From NCBI GenBank assembly GCA_938018055.1, contig CALIKL010000033.1, forward strand, positions 1-64,000: DNA of 64,000 bases, in the 5' to 3' direction. The DNA comes from an uncultured bacterium. Lineage in GTDB: Bacteria; Bacteroidota; Rhodothermia; Rhodothermales; UBA10348. This document shows positions 43,226-52,096 of the stretch, piece after piece (position 1 is the stretch's first letter; each line of letters opens with the position of its first letter). The translations under genes and the position numbers were made by a program. The notes beneath the pieces were generated by a model. That model saw only the letters and a program-made list of their open reading frames with translations, had not been told where the DNA came from and did no database searches.

Positions 43226-44203
43226 TCAGTCGAAAATGAGTGTGGTGCGCTCAGCTTCCAGAAGCAATCGCTCGTACTCTGATGGTGTCATCGAGGGTGC
43301 AAGGAAATGGAGCGGGTTGAGCTGGTTGCCATCTAGGTCGCGCACTTCGTAGTGCAGATGCGGTGCTTCCGACAGGCCGGTGTTTCCGCTGTATCCCAGC
43401 AGATCTCCTCGTTTGACGGATCGTCCAGCTCTGATTCCAGGCGCGATCTCGGACATGTGGGCAAACACGGTCAGGTATCCTGCCGTTTCGTGAAGAACTT
43501 TTACGTACCGCCCCAGACCGCCGCCTACTTTCGCTTCTTTGATGACGCCGTCCCCGGTAGAATAAATCGGTGTTCCAACAGGGGCGTGGAAATCCAATCC
43601 TGGATGCATTCGGCGCACTTTAAGGACGGGATGAAAACGGATTCCGTAGCCGGACGTGATACGCCCATTGACGGGCTGGATCGCCGGCATTTGGCGAAGC
43701 TGTTCTTCGTGCTCTTCTGCGAGCTCTGTCAGTTCGCGGTACGAGGAGCTTTGCAGCATCAAGAGCCGCTCCAAGCGGTCGATCTTCGCTGCGTTGTCGG
43801 TCAGTAATTCGGCAGCGGGCTCGCTGAATCGATTGAACTGTGCGTAAGGATCCGTTCCCCCGACGCCAACTTGGGCAACGTCTTCTGAGATACCCTGTGC
43901 GTTCAGCAGAACACGATACAATTCTTCGTCTGTCTCACGGATCTCCATGAGATCGGTGGTCACATCGTCCAGTCGTTCGTTGACCGACTCGAGCTGCTGT
44001 TGCAAGACTCGGTTTTCATCCAGCAGGGCCAACTCTTCTGGCGTGTCAATAATCCAGTCGAGCCCCATGGTAGCCGCTCCAGCCACCAAAATGGCAAACA
44101 GGGCAACCCAGGCGAACCTCCGGACTTTATCCCAAGGGCTGATTTCCACTTCGACGAACGAGCAAGTCTCGTTGTCAAAGGTATACATGCGCTTTTCAGA
44201 CAT
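43226..44203 (-). CDS. M23-family peptidase (LytM domain) membrane-anchored
   Basis: The 325-residue product begins MSEKRMYTFDNETCSFVEVE, a start typical of Bacteroidota M23 peptidases. It has one membrane segment (about 29-49), a coiled coil (about 60-180) and a C-terminal LytM domain with the zinc ligands in HPGLDFHAPVGTPIY (His and Asp) and HLHYEVRD. It likely trims peptidoglycan cross-bridges during growth or division, or is a scaffolding EnvC/NlpD-like protein if a catalytic residue is altered; the His residues seen suggest activity. The frame upstream of ATG 44203 is not family-like. Confidence 0.92.
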   Translation of the reverse strand: MSEKRMYTFDNETCSFVEVEISPWDKVRRFAWVALFAILVAGAATMGLDWIIDTPEELALLDENRVLQQQLESVNERLDDVTTDLMEIRETDEELYRVLLNAQGISEDVAQVGVGGTDPYAQFNRFSEPAAELLTDNAAKIDRLERLLMLQSSSYRELTELAEEHEEQLRQMPAIQPVNGRITSGYGIRFHPVLKVRRMHPGLDFHAPVGTPIYSTGDGVIKEAKVGGGLGRYVKVLHETAGYLTVFAHMSEIAPGIRAGRSVKRGDLLGYSGNTGLSEAPHLHYEVRDLDGNQLNPLHFLAPSMTPSEYERLLLEAERTTLIFD

Positions 44204-44309
44204 CCTGGGCGATCTGGCGATTGGCGGAACTACGACGGGGCAGAATATCCGGTGAAGATACCTCGAACAGGCCCCCAACGTCAATGTTCGGCTGAATTGT
44301 GTACGAGAT

Positions 44310-44729
44310 TTAGCCGGAACTTGAATCAGTGGAAAGAGGCAAGTCCGGTACAATGGCGGTGGCTTCGATTTCTACGAGCATGTCGGAGTCGATCAAACCG
44401 GCAACCTCCACCATGGTTGAGGCCGGTCGAATGGAGCCGAAAAATTCTCCATGCGCCCGTCCTACCTGTTCCCAGGTGCTGATATCGGTTATATAGACAC
44501 GCGTCCGAACAACATGGTCCATGGATGCTCCAGCTTCTTCAAGGGCCTGTTTGATGATGGTCAGGATCTGCCGTGTTTGGGCATAAGCGTCTCCTTTCCC
44601 GACCAAAATGCCGTTTTCGCCCACAGACGTTGTTCCGGCAACATGGATTTGATTGCCGACTCGAACGGCACGGGAGTAGCCTACAAGGGGCTCCCAGGGT
44701 GCGCCAGAGCTGATCAGAGTGCGGTTCAT
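44310..44729 (-). CDS. RidA/YjgF-family protein lacking the catalytic arginine
   Basis: The 139-residue protein has the Rid fold: ISSGAPWEPLVGYSRAVRVG, AYAQTRQILTIIKQAL, VVRTRVYITDISTWEQVG and ASTMVEVAGLIDSDMLVEIE. In deaminating RidA the loop reads PARSxVEV with Arg105; here it is PASTMVEV, so the arginine is missing. The protein may therefore belong to a Rid subgroup without imine-deaminase activity. It lies 11 bp after the SpoIIE-type phosphatase gene on the same strand and is probably co-transcribed. Confidence 0.9.
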   Translation of the reverse strand: MNRTLISSGAPWEPLVGYSRAVRVGNQIHVAGTTSVGENGILVGKGDAYAQTRQILTIIKQALEEAGASMDHVVRTRVYITDISTWEQVGRAHGEFFGSIRPASTMVEVAGLIDSDMLVEIEATAIVPDLPLSTDSSSG

Positions 44730-44740
44730 ACAGGCCAGGT

Positions 44741-45850
44741 TCAGGAATTCGTTTTCGGGATTCGTCGCAGAATGATGAGCGACAAATCATCGCTCTGCCG
44801 GGCTGTCTGCACAAAACCGCTTACCGCCTCTATGATGCGATCACCCAAGGCGTGGGCACTCATTCCGTGACAGTGCTTGACCAGGTCAAGAAAGCGTTCA
44901 TCGGAGAAGAAGCGACCAATCTCGTTGCGTGCCTCGGTGACGCCATCCGTGTAGAAGACGAGCAGGTCGCTTCCGCTCAGCTGCACAGATTGGGCATTGA
45001 AGGCCGAATCAAAACTCAATCCGATGGCTGGATTACCCCGGTCCAGCTCCTTCAGGCCGTCCTCATGAATGTGGAGTGGGGGATGATGACCAGCATTGAC
45101 GAAGTCCACCTGGCCTGAATTGGCCGTCACGTCTGCGTGCAGCATGGAAACGAAGAGATTCGGAAGACCATCGCGTCGAATGATACGGTTCACTTTCGAG
45201 GCTCGGGTAGCAAGGTCATCGACGTCCGGTACGATGGCTCGAAGGGTAGCCTGAAGTTTGGCCGCCATAAGCGCGGCAGGGAGCCCTTTGCCAGCAACAT
45301 CCCCGAGGGTCAAACCAACACGTCCGTCGCCGAGAGAGATGTGATCCACAAGATCACCTCCAACATCGTTGGCCGGCGTCGAGTGCATCCATATTTCCCA
45401 GCCATCCAGTTCCGGAGTCGTAACGGGCATGATGGCCAGCTGGACGGCGCGACCTTCTTGTAACTCAACGCGGGCTTGGGTCTTGTCCTTCAATTCCAGT
45501 CCCAGGACGAACAACAAGACAATGAACCCCATGAATGTATCCTCCCCGCCATCGGTAACCCCGCCCCAGGCGAGGATCGTTGCCAGAACGAGGATCAGGC
45601 GACGGACCGGGCTCAGTTTCAGGAAAAGCCCCCGAAGGATATACCACGTCGAAAACACCGATCGCTGAAACGTCCCCATTGTGGCCAGACGCTGTCGTTC
45701 GCCATCGGAGACATAGAAATCGTACGTCTCACGGAAATCCCGACGCAACGTGTCCGGAATATCTCTGCTTGCAAAATCGTCGATCACACTCTGGGTGTAT
45801 CGGGAAGCGTCGTCAATGACATTCTTGAATCGACCTTGAGAATCGCTCAT
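44741..45850 (-). CDS. SpoIIE/RsbU-type PP2C serine phosphatase, membrane protein
   Basis: The product of about 369 residues has two hydrophobic segments (about 78-100 and 104-117) and a C-terminal PP2C SpoIIE domain (about 135-365): NDVGGDLVDHISLGDGRVGL with metal-binding Asp residues, GDVAGKGLPAALMAAKLQA, FVNAGHHPPLHIH, LLVFYTDGVTEARN and QSDDLSLIILRR. It would dephosphorylate STAS-type antagonists in a partner-switching pathway. The matching antagonist and kinase are not adjacent; note the GHKL/DUF4325 pair 41 kb away. Start ATG 45850 chosen on the MSDSQGRF context. Confidence 0.92.
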   Translation of the reverse strand: MSDSQGRFKNVIDDASRYTQSVIDDFASRDIPDTLRRDFRETYDFYVSDGERQRLATMGTFQRSVFSTWYILRGLFLKLSPVRRLILVLATILAWGGVTDGGEDTFMGFIVLLFVLGLELKDKTQARVELQEGRAVQLAIMPVTTPELDGWEIWMHSTPANDVGGDLVDHISLGDGRVGLTLGDVAGKGLPAALMAAKLQATLRAIVPDVDDLATRASKVNRIIRRDGLPNLFVSMLHADVTANSGQVDFVNAGHHPPLHIHEDGLKELDRGNPAIGLSFDSAFNAQSVQLSGSDLLVFYTDGVTEARNEIGRFFSDERFLDLVKHCHGMSAHALGDRIIEAVSGFVQTARQSDDLSLIILRRIPKTNS

Positions 45851-46087
45851 GCGGGACGGTCCTGCTGTATCTACCGACACAGGGTGTATTGGGGTGAGGG
45901 CTCAATGTAGGAGCTATACGAGAGAGATTCCCTCGGGGTGCAGCAGCCGTTCAAATCGCCTCGGTTTGGAGGAATCAACAGGGCATGAGATGAGGCGATT
46001 TCAAAACACCCCGGAGCGCATCGTCACCTAATGCTGCTATCGCGTAGATTCGTCTTCCCCGACCATCATCATCGCCCCCTGATTCCA

Positions 46088-47518
46088 ATGGAGTGGATCG
46101 TACTGCTTCCCCCGATTCTGGCCATCGTTCTAGCGCTCTGGACGAAAGAAGTCTATCTGTCCCTTCTGGCAGGACTCTGGCTGGGTACAACCATCCTTGT
46201 GGGTGGCAATCCCATTCTGGGTCTGCGCGAGCTGATTGATCAGTTGGTGACCGTATTTGCCGACCCGAGCAATGTGCGCATTCTGCTCTTCAGCTTGATG
46301 GTGGGTGGACTCATAGCACTGGTCCAAGCAAGTGGTGGGGTCAACGGTTTCATTGAATGGGCTTCCCGACAAGGATGGGGGCAGACCCGTCGTGGCGCAG
46401 AAGTGTTGGCCTGGGCGACCGGGATGATCATTTTTGTAGAATCCAGTATCACGTGCCTGATCACGGGTGCCATCAATCGGCCACTTTTCGACAAACTGCG
46501 CATTCCCCGAGAGAAGTTGGCATTCTATTGCGATACCACCAGCGCGCCGGTCTGTATGACAATTCCGCTCAATGGGTGGGGCGCTTTCGTACTGGGCCTG
46601 CTGGCGGCGCAGGGCGTATCCGAAGGAGCCGTGGGCCTGCTGGCTGGCGCCGTGGCGTTCAATTTCTATGCCCTGCTGGCCATTGCTGGCGGATTGGTTC
46701 TGGCGCTTACCGGATGGCGTTTCGGGTCAATGAAAACGGCTGAAATGCGTGCCGAAGAGACAGGTGCTCTACTGCGCGAAGGCGCCGTACCACTGGTTGC
46801 GGAAGAAATCGTTGAGCTACCCCCGGTTGAGGCTTCCGGTGAAAAGGCTCGTCATCTCATGATTCCCATTCTTGTCATGGTAGCCATGATATTCTTCGGC
46901 CTCTATGTGACCGGAGATGGCGTGATCATGCAGGGTAGCGGCTCCACATCGGTTTTGTGGGCCGTGATTGCCGCGATCGGATCTGCCATGATCATGTATG
47001 CTCTGCCCGGTTCGGGCAAGGACGGAGCGGTGCTGATGAAACCCACCGAGTCCATGGCGCTGGTGCTCAAGGGATCGGGTGGGCTTATTGGAATGGTGAC
47101 GCTGGTTGCATTGGCTTTTGCGCTGGGTCAGGTTTCACGAGCCCTTGAGATGGGCCCCTACATCATCAGTGTCGTGGGTACGGGCTGGCCCACGTGGTGG
47201 CTGCCGTCGGTAATTTTCCTGGTGGGTGCCTTCGTTTCTTTCACGTTGGGCTCTTCCTGGACCGGCTTTGCCATTCTCATTCCCATTGCCTTGCCGCTTG
47301 CCGAAGGGCTCGGCATCTCGATGCCGCTGATGCTCGGAGCGGTGCTGGCCGGTGGTGTTTTTGGAGATCATGCGTCACCGCTCTCGGATACCTCCCTGAT
47401 TGCGTCCATGTCTGCTGCTTCAGATCACGTGGATCATATCAATACCCAACTTCCCTACGCTCTCATCCTCGCAGGATTATCCGTTGTCGCCTTCCTCATC
47501 GCCGGACTCCTGGTCTGA
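46088..47518 (+). CDS. NhaC-family Na+/H+ antiporter
   Basis: The 476-residue membrane protein has about 11 hydrophobic segments. Family-specific stretches are ESSITCLITGAINRPLFDKL, DTTSAPVCMTIPLNGWGAF and FTLGSSWTGFAILIPIALPL, with FGDHASPLSDTSLI near the end. NhaC-type antiporters exchange Na+ for H+ (or malate/lactate in some). The ATG at 46088 (MEWIVLLPPILAI) starts the first membrane segment directly; the extension from 46031 is unlikely. A small membrane protein gene follows 43 bp later. Confidence 0.9.
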   Translation: MEWIVLLPPILAIVLALWTKEVYLSLLAGLWLGTTILVGGNPILGLRELIDQLVTVFADPSNVRILLFSLMVGGLIALVQASGGVNGFIEWASRQGWGQTRRGAEVLAWATGMIIFVESSITCLITGAINRPLFDKLRIPREKLAFYCDTTSAPVCMTIPLNGWGAFVLGLLAAQGVSEGAVGLLAGAVAFNFYALLAIAGGLVLALTGWRFGSMKTAEMRAEETGALLREGAVPLVAEEIVELPPVEASGEKARHLMIPILVMVAMIFFGLYVTGDGVIMQGSGSTSVLWAVIAAIGSAMIMYALPGSGKDGAVLMKPTESMALVLKGSGGLIGMVTLVALAFALGQVSRALEMGPYIISVVGTGWPTWWLPSVIFLVGAFVSFTLGSSWTGFAILIPIALPLAEGLGISMPLMLGAVLAGGVFGDHASPLSDTSLIASMSAASDHVDHINTQLPYALILAGLSVVAFLIAGLLV

Positions 47519-47561
47519 TGACCGATCATGGGACGTAAAAAGCAAGAATCGAGGGGCGGCC

Positions 47562-47795
47562 GTGCGCGAGCTCGATGAAATAATTTTGGGATCGATCCCC
47601 CTTATTTTCGCGATGGCCCTGTTTTTCGGGGCAGCGTTTGCGACGGTATTCGGGTTGGTTGCGCTCGTGATGGAAGGTGTATTCGAGCTCAGTGATCAGG
47701 CCATCATGGCCGGTCTCTCGGCCACTCTTGGGTTTCTGGTTGTGACCCTCTTGATGCGACAGCGCATGTTCGATGAGAGCCGACCTGAAGACTGA
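47562..47795 (+). CDS. small membrane protein, two transmembrane segments
   Basis: With the GTG at 47562 the product has 77 residues: a short N-terminus (RELDEIILGS), a hydrophobic stretch IPLIFAMALFFGAAFATVFG and a second one around AIMAGLSATLGFLVVTLLMR. It is not recognised. Its position right after the antiporter gene suggests a helper or independent small inner-membrane protein; no more can be said. The earlier in-frame start at 47400 lies inside the antiporter gene and is rejected. Confidence 0.55.
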   Translation: MRELDEIILGSIPLIFAMALFFGAAFATVFGLVALVMEGVFELSDQAIMAGLSATLGFLVVTLLMRQRMFDESRPED

Positions 47796-47973
47796 TCAGC
47801 CTGAGTCCTCCGCTGCTTTTGGTCCGTTTCCCGTGAATCAATCCGGATGAATCTTGCGGCTCAATCTGGCGTACTAGTATTCTCTGGATAACACTGTTAA
47901 GTACAGGTGGGACAGCCTCCTTTTCCTTACCTGCGTGAACTGACATATCGGACCTCATAGTTGACTACGTCTC

Positions 47974-48810
47974 ATGAATGAATTGCACGCCGAAACGACT
48001 GCTACCGAAGATGCTCCGCTGTCTGCTTACGAACGCGCAGCTGAGGAGGGGGGCGATCCTCGCTGTATTCCACAATACCTGGAGGAAGCGCCGCCTGTAG
48101 GGTCTGACATTGCGACACCGGTTTACTCGGATGAGCATAATCAGAACTGGAGATACCTGTTCAACCGACAGATGCAGTTGCTTCCCGGGCGCGCGGGTCA
48201 GTCCTACATGAATGGGGTACGCCTTCTGGGGATGGATGACACAGGCGTACCCGCGCTTCGCGACCTGAGTACCCGTATGGAGGCTGCTACGGGATGGTGC
48301 ATTGCACGCATTCCTGGTCTGCTCCACGAGAAAGATTTCTTCAAGCTCCTGTCAGAGCGGATTTTTCCTTCGACCGATTACATCCGTGAAAAGCATGAGC
48401 TCGATTACACCCCGGCTCCGGACTGCTTTCACGATATGTTCGGCCACATGCCCATGCTCACCGAACCCGCCGTTGCCGACTTCTATCATTTGTTTGGTAA
48501 GACGGCACTGAACGCTACGGGCATTCAGCGAACCTGGCTTGAGCGACTACATTGGTTCACCATTGAATTCGGGCTGATTCGTCAGGCGGAAGGGCTCCGC
48601 ATTTTTGGGGCGGGTATCATTTCGTCCAAGAATGAAGTTACCCACGCCCTCTCCGATGCCGTTGACGTTCGGGACTTCTCCATGGAGGCCGTGATCAATC
48701 AAGACTATGAAGTCTGGCATCTTCAGCCCCGGCTGTTTGCCTTGGAGTCCTTTGAGCAATTGGAAGACGCATTTCGGCACTGGACAAAAAAAGAGGGGCT
48801 GTCGATCTGA
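47974..48810 (+). CDS. phhA: phenylalanine 4-monooxygenase PhhA
   Basis: The enzyme hydroxylates phenylalanine to tyrosine with tetrahydropterin and O2. The 278-residue protein has the iron ligands in PDCFHDMFGHMPML (two His) and the Glu in WFTIEFGLIR, with the pterin-binding region RIPGLLHEKDFFKLLSERIF. It is monomeric-size bacterial PAH, lacking the regulatory ACT domain of animals. It stands alone, with 178 bp upstream in which no clear promoter is picked out. Its last codons form part of a hairpin for the convergent glgP transcript. Confidence 0.95.
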   Translation: MNELHAETTATEDAPLSAYERAAEEGGDPRCIPQYLEEAPPVGSDIATPVYSDEHNQNWRYLFNRQMQLLPGRAGQSYMNGVRLLGMDDTGVPALRDLSTRMEAATGWCIARIPGLLHEKDFFKLLSERIFPSTDYIREKHELDYTPAPDCFHDMFGHMPMLTEPAVADFYHLFGKTALNATGIQRTWLERLHWFTIEFGLIRQAEGLRIFGAGIISSKNEVTHALSDAVDVRDFSMEAVINQDYEVWHLQPRLFALESFEQLEDAFRHWTKKEGLSI

Positions 48811-48822
48811 CAACCCCTCTTT
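48786..48822 (-). terminator. rho-independent terminator of glgP, embedded in the 3' end of phhA
   Basis: On the minus strand AAGAGGGGTTGTC (48822-48809) pairs with GACAGCCCCTCTT (48803-48791) with one mismatch, followed by TTTTT (48790-48786). It is placed downstream of the leftward glgP and overlaps the phhA stop codon. On the plus strand it lacks a T tract but may slow polymerase. Confidence 0.75.
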
Positions 48823-48864
48823 CGCGTAGTCCCGATGGACTGATTCCTATCTCGCATCGGGCGT

Positions 48865-50916
48865 TCAGACGACTTCGCCGACGGGCTCACGATACATGTC
48901 ATTGACATAGTCCAGGATCATGCGATGCGCGCTGAACTGGTACGTCAACGAACGGATGGAGGAGCGGATCATGCTGATCCATTCCTTCGGCAAGCCATCT
49001 TCTCCTCGTTTATTGAACAGCGGCAGCACTTCGCTTTCCAATGTGCGATACAGGAATTCGGCATCTTCAGCGTCCTGAATTTCCGGATCCTTGATCTCGT
49101 GGGAAGCCTCGTGTCCGATGGCCCAGCCGTTTGAGCCGTCGTAGCCCTCGGGCCACCATCCATCCAGAATGGACAGGTTCAAACCACCATGCAGGGCAAT
49201 CTTCTGTCCGCTCGTTCCGGAGGCTTCGTAGGGGCGTCGTGGGTTGTTCAACCAGACGTCACAACCAGAGACCAGCATGCGACCGATTTCCATGTTGTAA
49301 TTCTCAAGGAAGATCAGACGGCCCTTGAATTCAGCTCGCTGGGATAGCTCGTAAATCTGCTGGATAAAGGCCTGCCCCCCCTCATCTTTCGGGTGGGCCT
49401 TTCCAGCATAAATGACCTGGATGTTGCGCTCATATTTGGAGAACAAATCGGCTACGCGGTCCACATCGGAAAAGAGCAGGGGAGCGCGCTTGTACGTAGC
49501 AAATCGGCGAGCGAATCCGATGGTGAGAGCACGTGGATTCAGGAGACTCTTTTGTGGAAGCGTCTGATGCTGGACCTGACGATTGACGAAGTCAATCAGG
49601 TTCTGGCGCAGTTTCCTGCGGTATTCCCACAGATTAGCGTCGGAGACCTCATCGATACGATCCCAGGTTGACTGTTTTTCGCGATCATTCGTCCAGGACC
49701 CCAGGTTCACGCGCAGAAAGGTGCGTGAGGCAGGAGAGGCCCACGTCGGCAGGTGAATACCATTCGTGATGTGCGAAATGGGTACCTCGTCAACGCTTCG
49801 ATCCGAATACAAGTGATGCCACTGACGACGAGCAACCTCACCATTTAGCTTGGATACCCCGTTTGCTGCACGTGCCAGCTTGAGGCCGAGGATGGTCATG
49901 GTGAACTCTTCTGCGTCATCATCTGCGTTGACGCGTCCGAAGCTCAGCATGGTGCGCTCGTCCATGCCCAATTCACGGCGCATGGTGGACATGGCCCAGT
50001 TGAATTGCTCGGGAGCAAAGCGATCGTGCCCGGCCGGGACGGGTGTATGAGTCGTGAAAACGCACTGTTCACGAACATGCTTGCTGGCGCGCTCCAGATT
50101 CATGCCACTGGCCAGTGCGTCGTTCAGCAGCTCCAGACTGAGGAAGGCGCAATGTCCTTCATTCATGTGGTAGACGTCGGTTTCTACACCGAGTGCCTTG
50201 AGTATGCGCAGTCCACCGATACCCAAGATGATTTCCTGTTGGAGGCGTGTGATACGGTCACCTTGATAGAGGCGACGCGTCAGGAAGCGAATCCAATATG
50301 GGTTCTCAGAAAAATCTGAATCCAGCAGGTAGAGTGTGGACTTGCCGACCTGCAAACGGAAAGCACGCAGATGAATCGGCTCATCACCCGAATGGACTGT
50401 GACCACTATGGCGCGCCCGTTCTCGTCGGTGACGAGTTCTACCGCATGGTTTGTGACGTCGATGGCCGGGTAATCATCATGCTGACGCCCCTGCTCGTCG
50501 AAGTACTGGCGGAAATAGCCTTCGCGGATGAAGAGGCCAACCGCCGTGAATGGAAGGCCAACGTCGGAGGCTGCCTTTACGTGATCGCCAGCCAGAATGC
50601 CAAGGCCTCCCGAATAGAGCGGCATGCTTTCGTGCAGACCGTACTCCATGCAGAAGTAGGACACACGCGGTCCCGCTTCTTGCCCGCCGGGCTCATCCAT
50701 GTAGCGACGGAATTTGCGGTATACCGAGTCGATTTGCTCGATGACGTATGGATCCTCGAGGGCATCCCGCTTGGCGTACTTTAGCGCCATGAGGGGGTTG
50801 TTGCGGGAAGACTGGAAAGCATGCCTGTTCAGACGCGTAAACAGCGTCAGCGCGTCGGGATTCCAGCTCCACCAGAGGTTTTTGCTCAGTTCGTTAAGTT
50901 GGTCCTGGGGAGTCAT
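48865..50916 (-). CDS. glgP: alpha-glucan phosphorylase GlgP (DUF3417-less type)
   Basis: The PLP enzyme releases glucose-1-phosphate from glycogen or maltodextrins. The 683-residue protein is of the short, archaeal/thermophile-like GT35 type: FCMEYGLHESMPLYSGGLGI near residue 88, HMNEGHCAFLSLELL, TTHTPVPAGHDRF and the PLP-lysine region EASGTSGQKIALHGGLNLS (about 574-592). Plant/E. coli-type phosphorylases are about 800 residues. Upstream, a LacI-type palindrome at 51007-51020 and a TATATTTG box at 51098-51105 (minus strand) point to control by the glucan-responsive LacI regulator encoded at 56304. Confidence 0.95.
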   Translation of the reverse strand: MTPQDQLNELSKNLWWSWNPDALTLFTRLNRHAFQSSRNNPLMALKYAKRDALEDPYVIEQIDSVYRKFRRYMDEPGGQEAGPRVSYFCMEYGLHESMPLYSGGLGILAGDHVKAASDVGLPFTAVGLFIREGYFRQYFDEQGRQHDDYPAIDVTNHAVELVTDENGRAIVVTVHSGDEPIHLRAFRLQVGKSTLYLLDSDFSENPYWIRFLTRRLYQGDRITRLQQEIILGIGGLRILKALGVETDVYHMNEGHCAFLSLELLNDALASGMNLERASKHVREQCVFTTHTPVPAGHDRFAPEQFNWAMSTMRRELGMDERTMLSFGRVNADDDAEEFTMTILGLKLARAANGVSKLNGEVARRQWHHLYSDRSVDEVPISHITNGIHLPTWASPASRTFLRVNLGSWTNDREKQSTWDRIDEVSDANLWEYRRKLRQNLIDFVNRQVQHQTLPQKSLLNPRALTIGFARRFATYKRAPLLFSDVDRVADLFSKYERNIQVIYAGKAHPKDEGGQAFIQQIYELSQRAEFKGRLIFLENYNMEIGRMLVSGCDVWLNNPRRPYEASGTSGQKIALHGGLNLSILDGWWPEGYDGSNGWAIGHEASHEIKDPEIQDAEDAEFLYRTLESEVLPLFNKRGEDGLPKEWISMIRSSIRSLTYQFSAHRMILDYVNDMYREPVGEVV

Positions 50917-51006
50917 ATTCGGCCTGTTTAGACAGGAGATTGGGTCTGGGACGAGAACGGTACCGGGCGAAAGGGTTGGCGGGCTTCCGGCTGTTCCGGG
51001 GCGCCA

Positions 51007-51020
51007 TGTAAACGCTTACA
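51007..51020. promoter_or_regulatory. LacI-type operator upstream of glgP
   Basis: TGTAAACGCTTACA (51007-51020), embedded in CCATGTAAACGCTTACATGG, is a palindrome with one mismatching base pair at its centre. It agrees with the palindromes before the LacI gene (56209) and the receptor gene (60468). It lies 91 bp upstream of the glgP start and 78 bp downstream of the putative -7 box. Confidence 0.75.
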
Positions 51021-51038
51021 TGGCTTTTCCAAAAAAGG

Positions 51039-51064
51039 CCCGGTCGAAAACAGATTTGACCGGG
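51039..51064 (-). other. terminator-like hairpin in the glgP leader
   Basis: On the minus strand CCCGGTC (51064-51058) and GACCGGG (51045-51039) pair over a 12-nt loop, followed by CC and TTTTTT (51036-51031). It lies between the putative promoter (-7 box TATATTTG at 51105-51098) and the operator. If transcription starts upstream of it, it could attenuate glgP; otherwise it ends antisense transcripts from prmC's region. Confidence 0.45.
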
Positions 51065-51097
51065 TGGATCGGAGTCTCGTCCTGAATGTTGAAGGCG

Positions 51098-51105
51098 CAA
51101 ATATA
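51098..51105 (-). promoter_or_regulatory. Bacteroidota -7 box, probable glgP promoter
   Basis: Read leftward, TATATTTG fits TAnnTTTG exactly. A TTTG lies only 15 bp upstream (at about 51121-51124), closer than the usual 19-21 bp, so the -33 element is doubtful. Confidence 0.4.
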
Positions 51106-51127
51106 CGATCATGGTCAGTTCAAATTC

Positions 51128-51991
51128 ATGGATGCCGGTCAAACCATCTCAATTCTGCTTTCCTCAACCGCTTTGCGGCTGAACGAGGCCGGTATTGAAA
51201 GTGCCCGGACCGAAGCCTCCTGGATGCTCATGCACGCCACAGGCCGATCCAAAATGGATCTGATTATGCGGCCTGACGAAAAGATGACGACTGATCAGGC
51301 GGAGCATCTCCAAATCCTCCTCAGTCGCCGGCTAGAGGGGGTACCTATCCAGTACGTGCTCGGCGTGGCGGACTTTTACGGCCGATCTTTTACCGTCAGC
51401 CCGGACGTACTGATTCCGCGACCGGAGACAGAAGAGCTGGTCGAGAGCGTGTTACGCCTGGATGCCGAGGTGCTGGGCGGAGGAGTGATAGATCTTGGAA
51501 CGGGTTCCGGGTGTATTCCCATTACCATTGCTTGCGAGCGACCTGGAGCCCTGTGCGTTGGCGTAGATGTATCCGCTGCGGCACTTCGGGTTGCACGATC
51601 AAATGCTTCACAGCTTGGTGCAAACGTGCAGTGGGTAGAAGCAGATATGTGCGATCCTGCACTTCAGGAGATGCTGGGAAGGACCTTTTCTGTGCTGATT
51701 TCCAATCCCCCGTACATACCGGACGAGGAGGCAGCCAGTCTGCAACCCGAGGTTCGGAATCATGAGCCTGGTTTGGCTTTGTTTTCTGGCTCGGATCCTC
51801 TGCATTTCTACCGAGCCCTATGTGAACAAGCACCCCGAATCGTGCGTTCCGGAGGCTATGTTCTCGTGGAGATACACGCCGACGCCGGCCTTGCGGTCCT
51901 CCATCTGTTCGAGCAGGCAGGTTGGATTGATTGCGCTCTCCAACAGGACTTGTCCGGTCGGGATCGCATCATCCGGGCAAGGATGCCGTGA
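51128..51991 (+). CDS. prmC: release-factor glutamine N5-methyltransferase PrmC
   Basis: PrmC methylates the GGQ glutamine of peptide-chain release factors. With the ATG at 51128 (MDAGQTISILLSS) the protein has 287 residues; the ATG at 51086 is a less likely start. It has the N-terminal helical domain (about 1-80; RRLEGVPIQYVLGVADFYGR), FTVSPDVLIPRPETEELVE, the SAM motif VIDLGTGSGCIPITIA and the active site SNPPYIP. All family residues seem intact. It diverges from glgP. Confidence 0.95.
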   Translation: MDAGQTISILLSSTALRLNEAGIESARTEASWMLMHATGRSKMDLIMRPDEKMTTDQAEHLQILLSRRLEGVPIQYVLGVADFYGRSFTVSPDVLIPRPETEELVESVLRLDAEVLGGGVIDLGTGSGCIPITIACERPGALCVGVDVSAAALRVARSNASQLGANVQWVEADMCDPALQEMLGRTFSVLISNPPYIPDEEAASLQPEVRNHEPGLALFSGSDPLHFYRALCEQAPRIVRSGGYVLVEIHADAGLAVLHLFEQAGWIDCALQQDLSGRDRIIRARMP

Positions 51992-52096
51992 ACGGACCTT
52001 CCTGAGCGTGCAGGACGTTTAAGCGATTCGGGCTTGGGTCGATCACGATAACGAACCAATATCTCGAAATCTGACCTTCTGAAAGGTACTCTCTCC

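Noticed and set aside
44741-45850. SpoIIE phosphatase as the direct partner of the GHKL/DUF4325 pair in the island
   Set aside because: The genes are 41 kb apart and in different contexts (core versus accessory); no sequence evidence links them beyond the general partner-switching theme.
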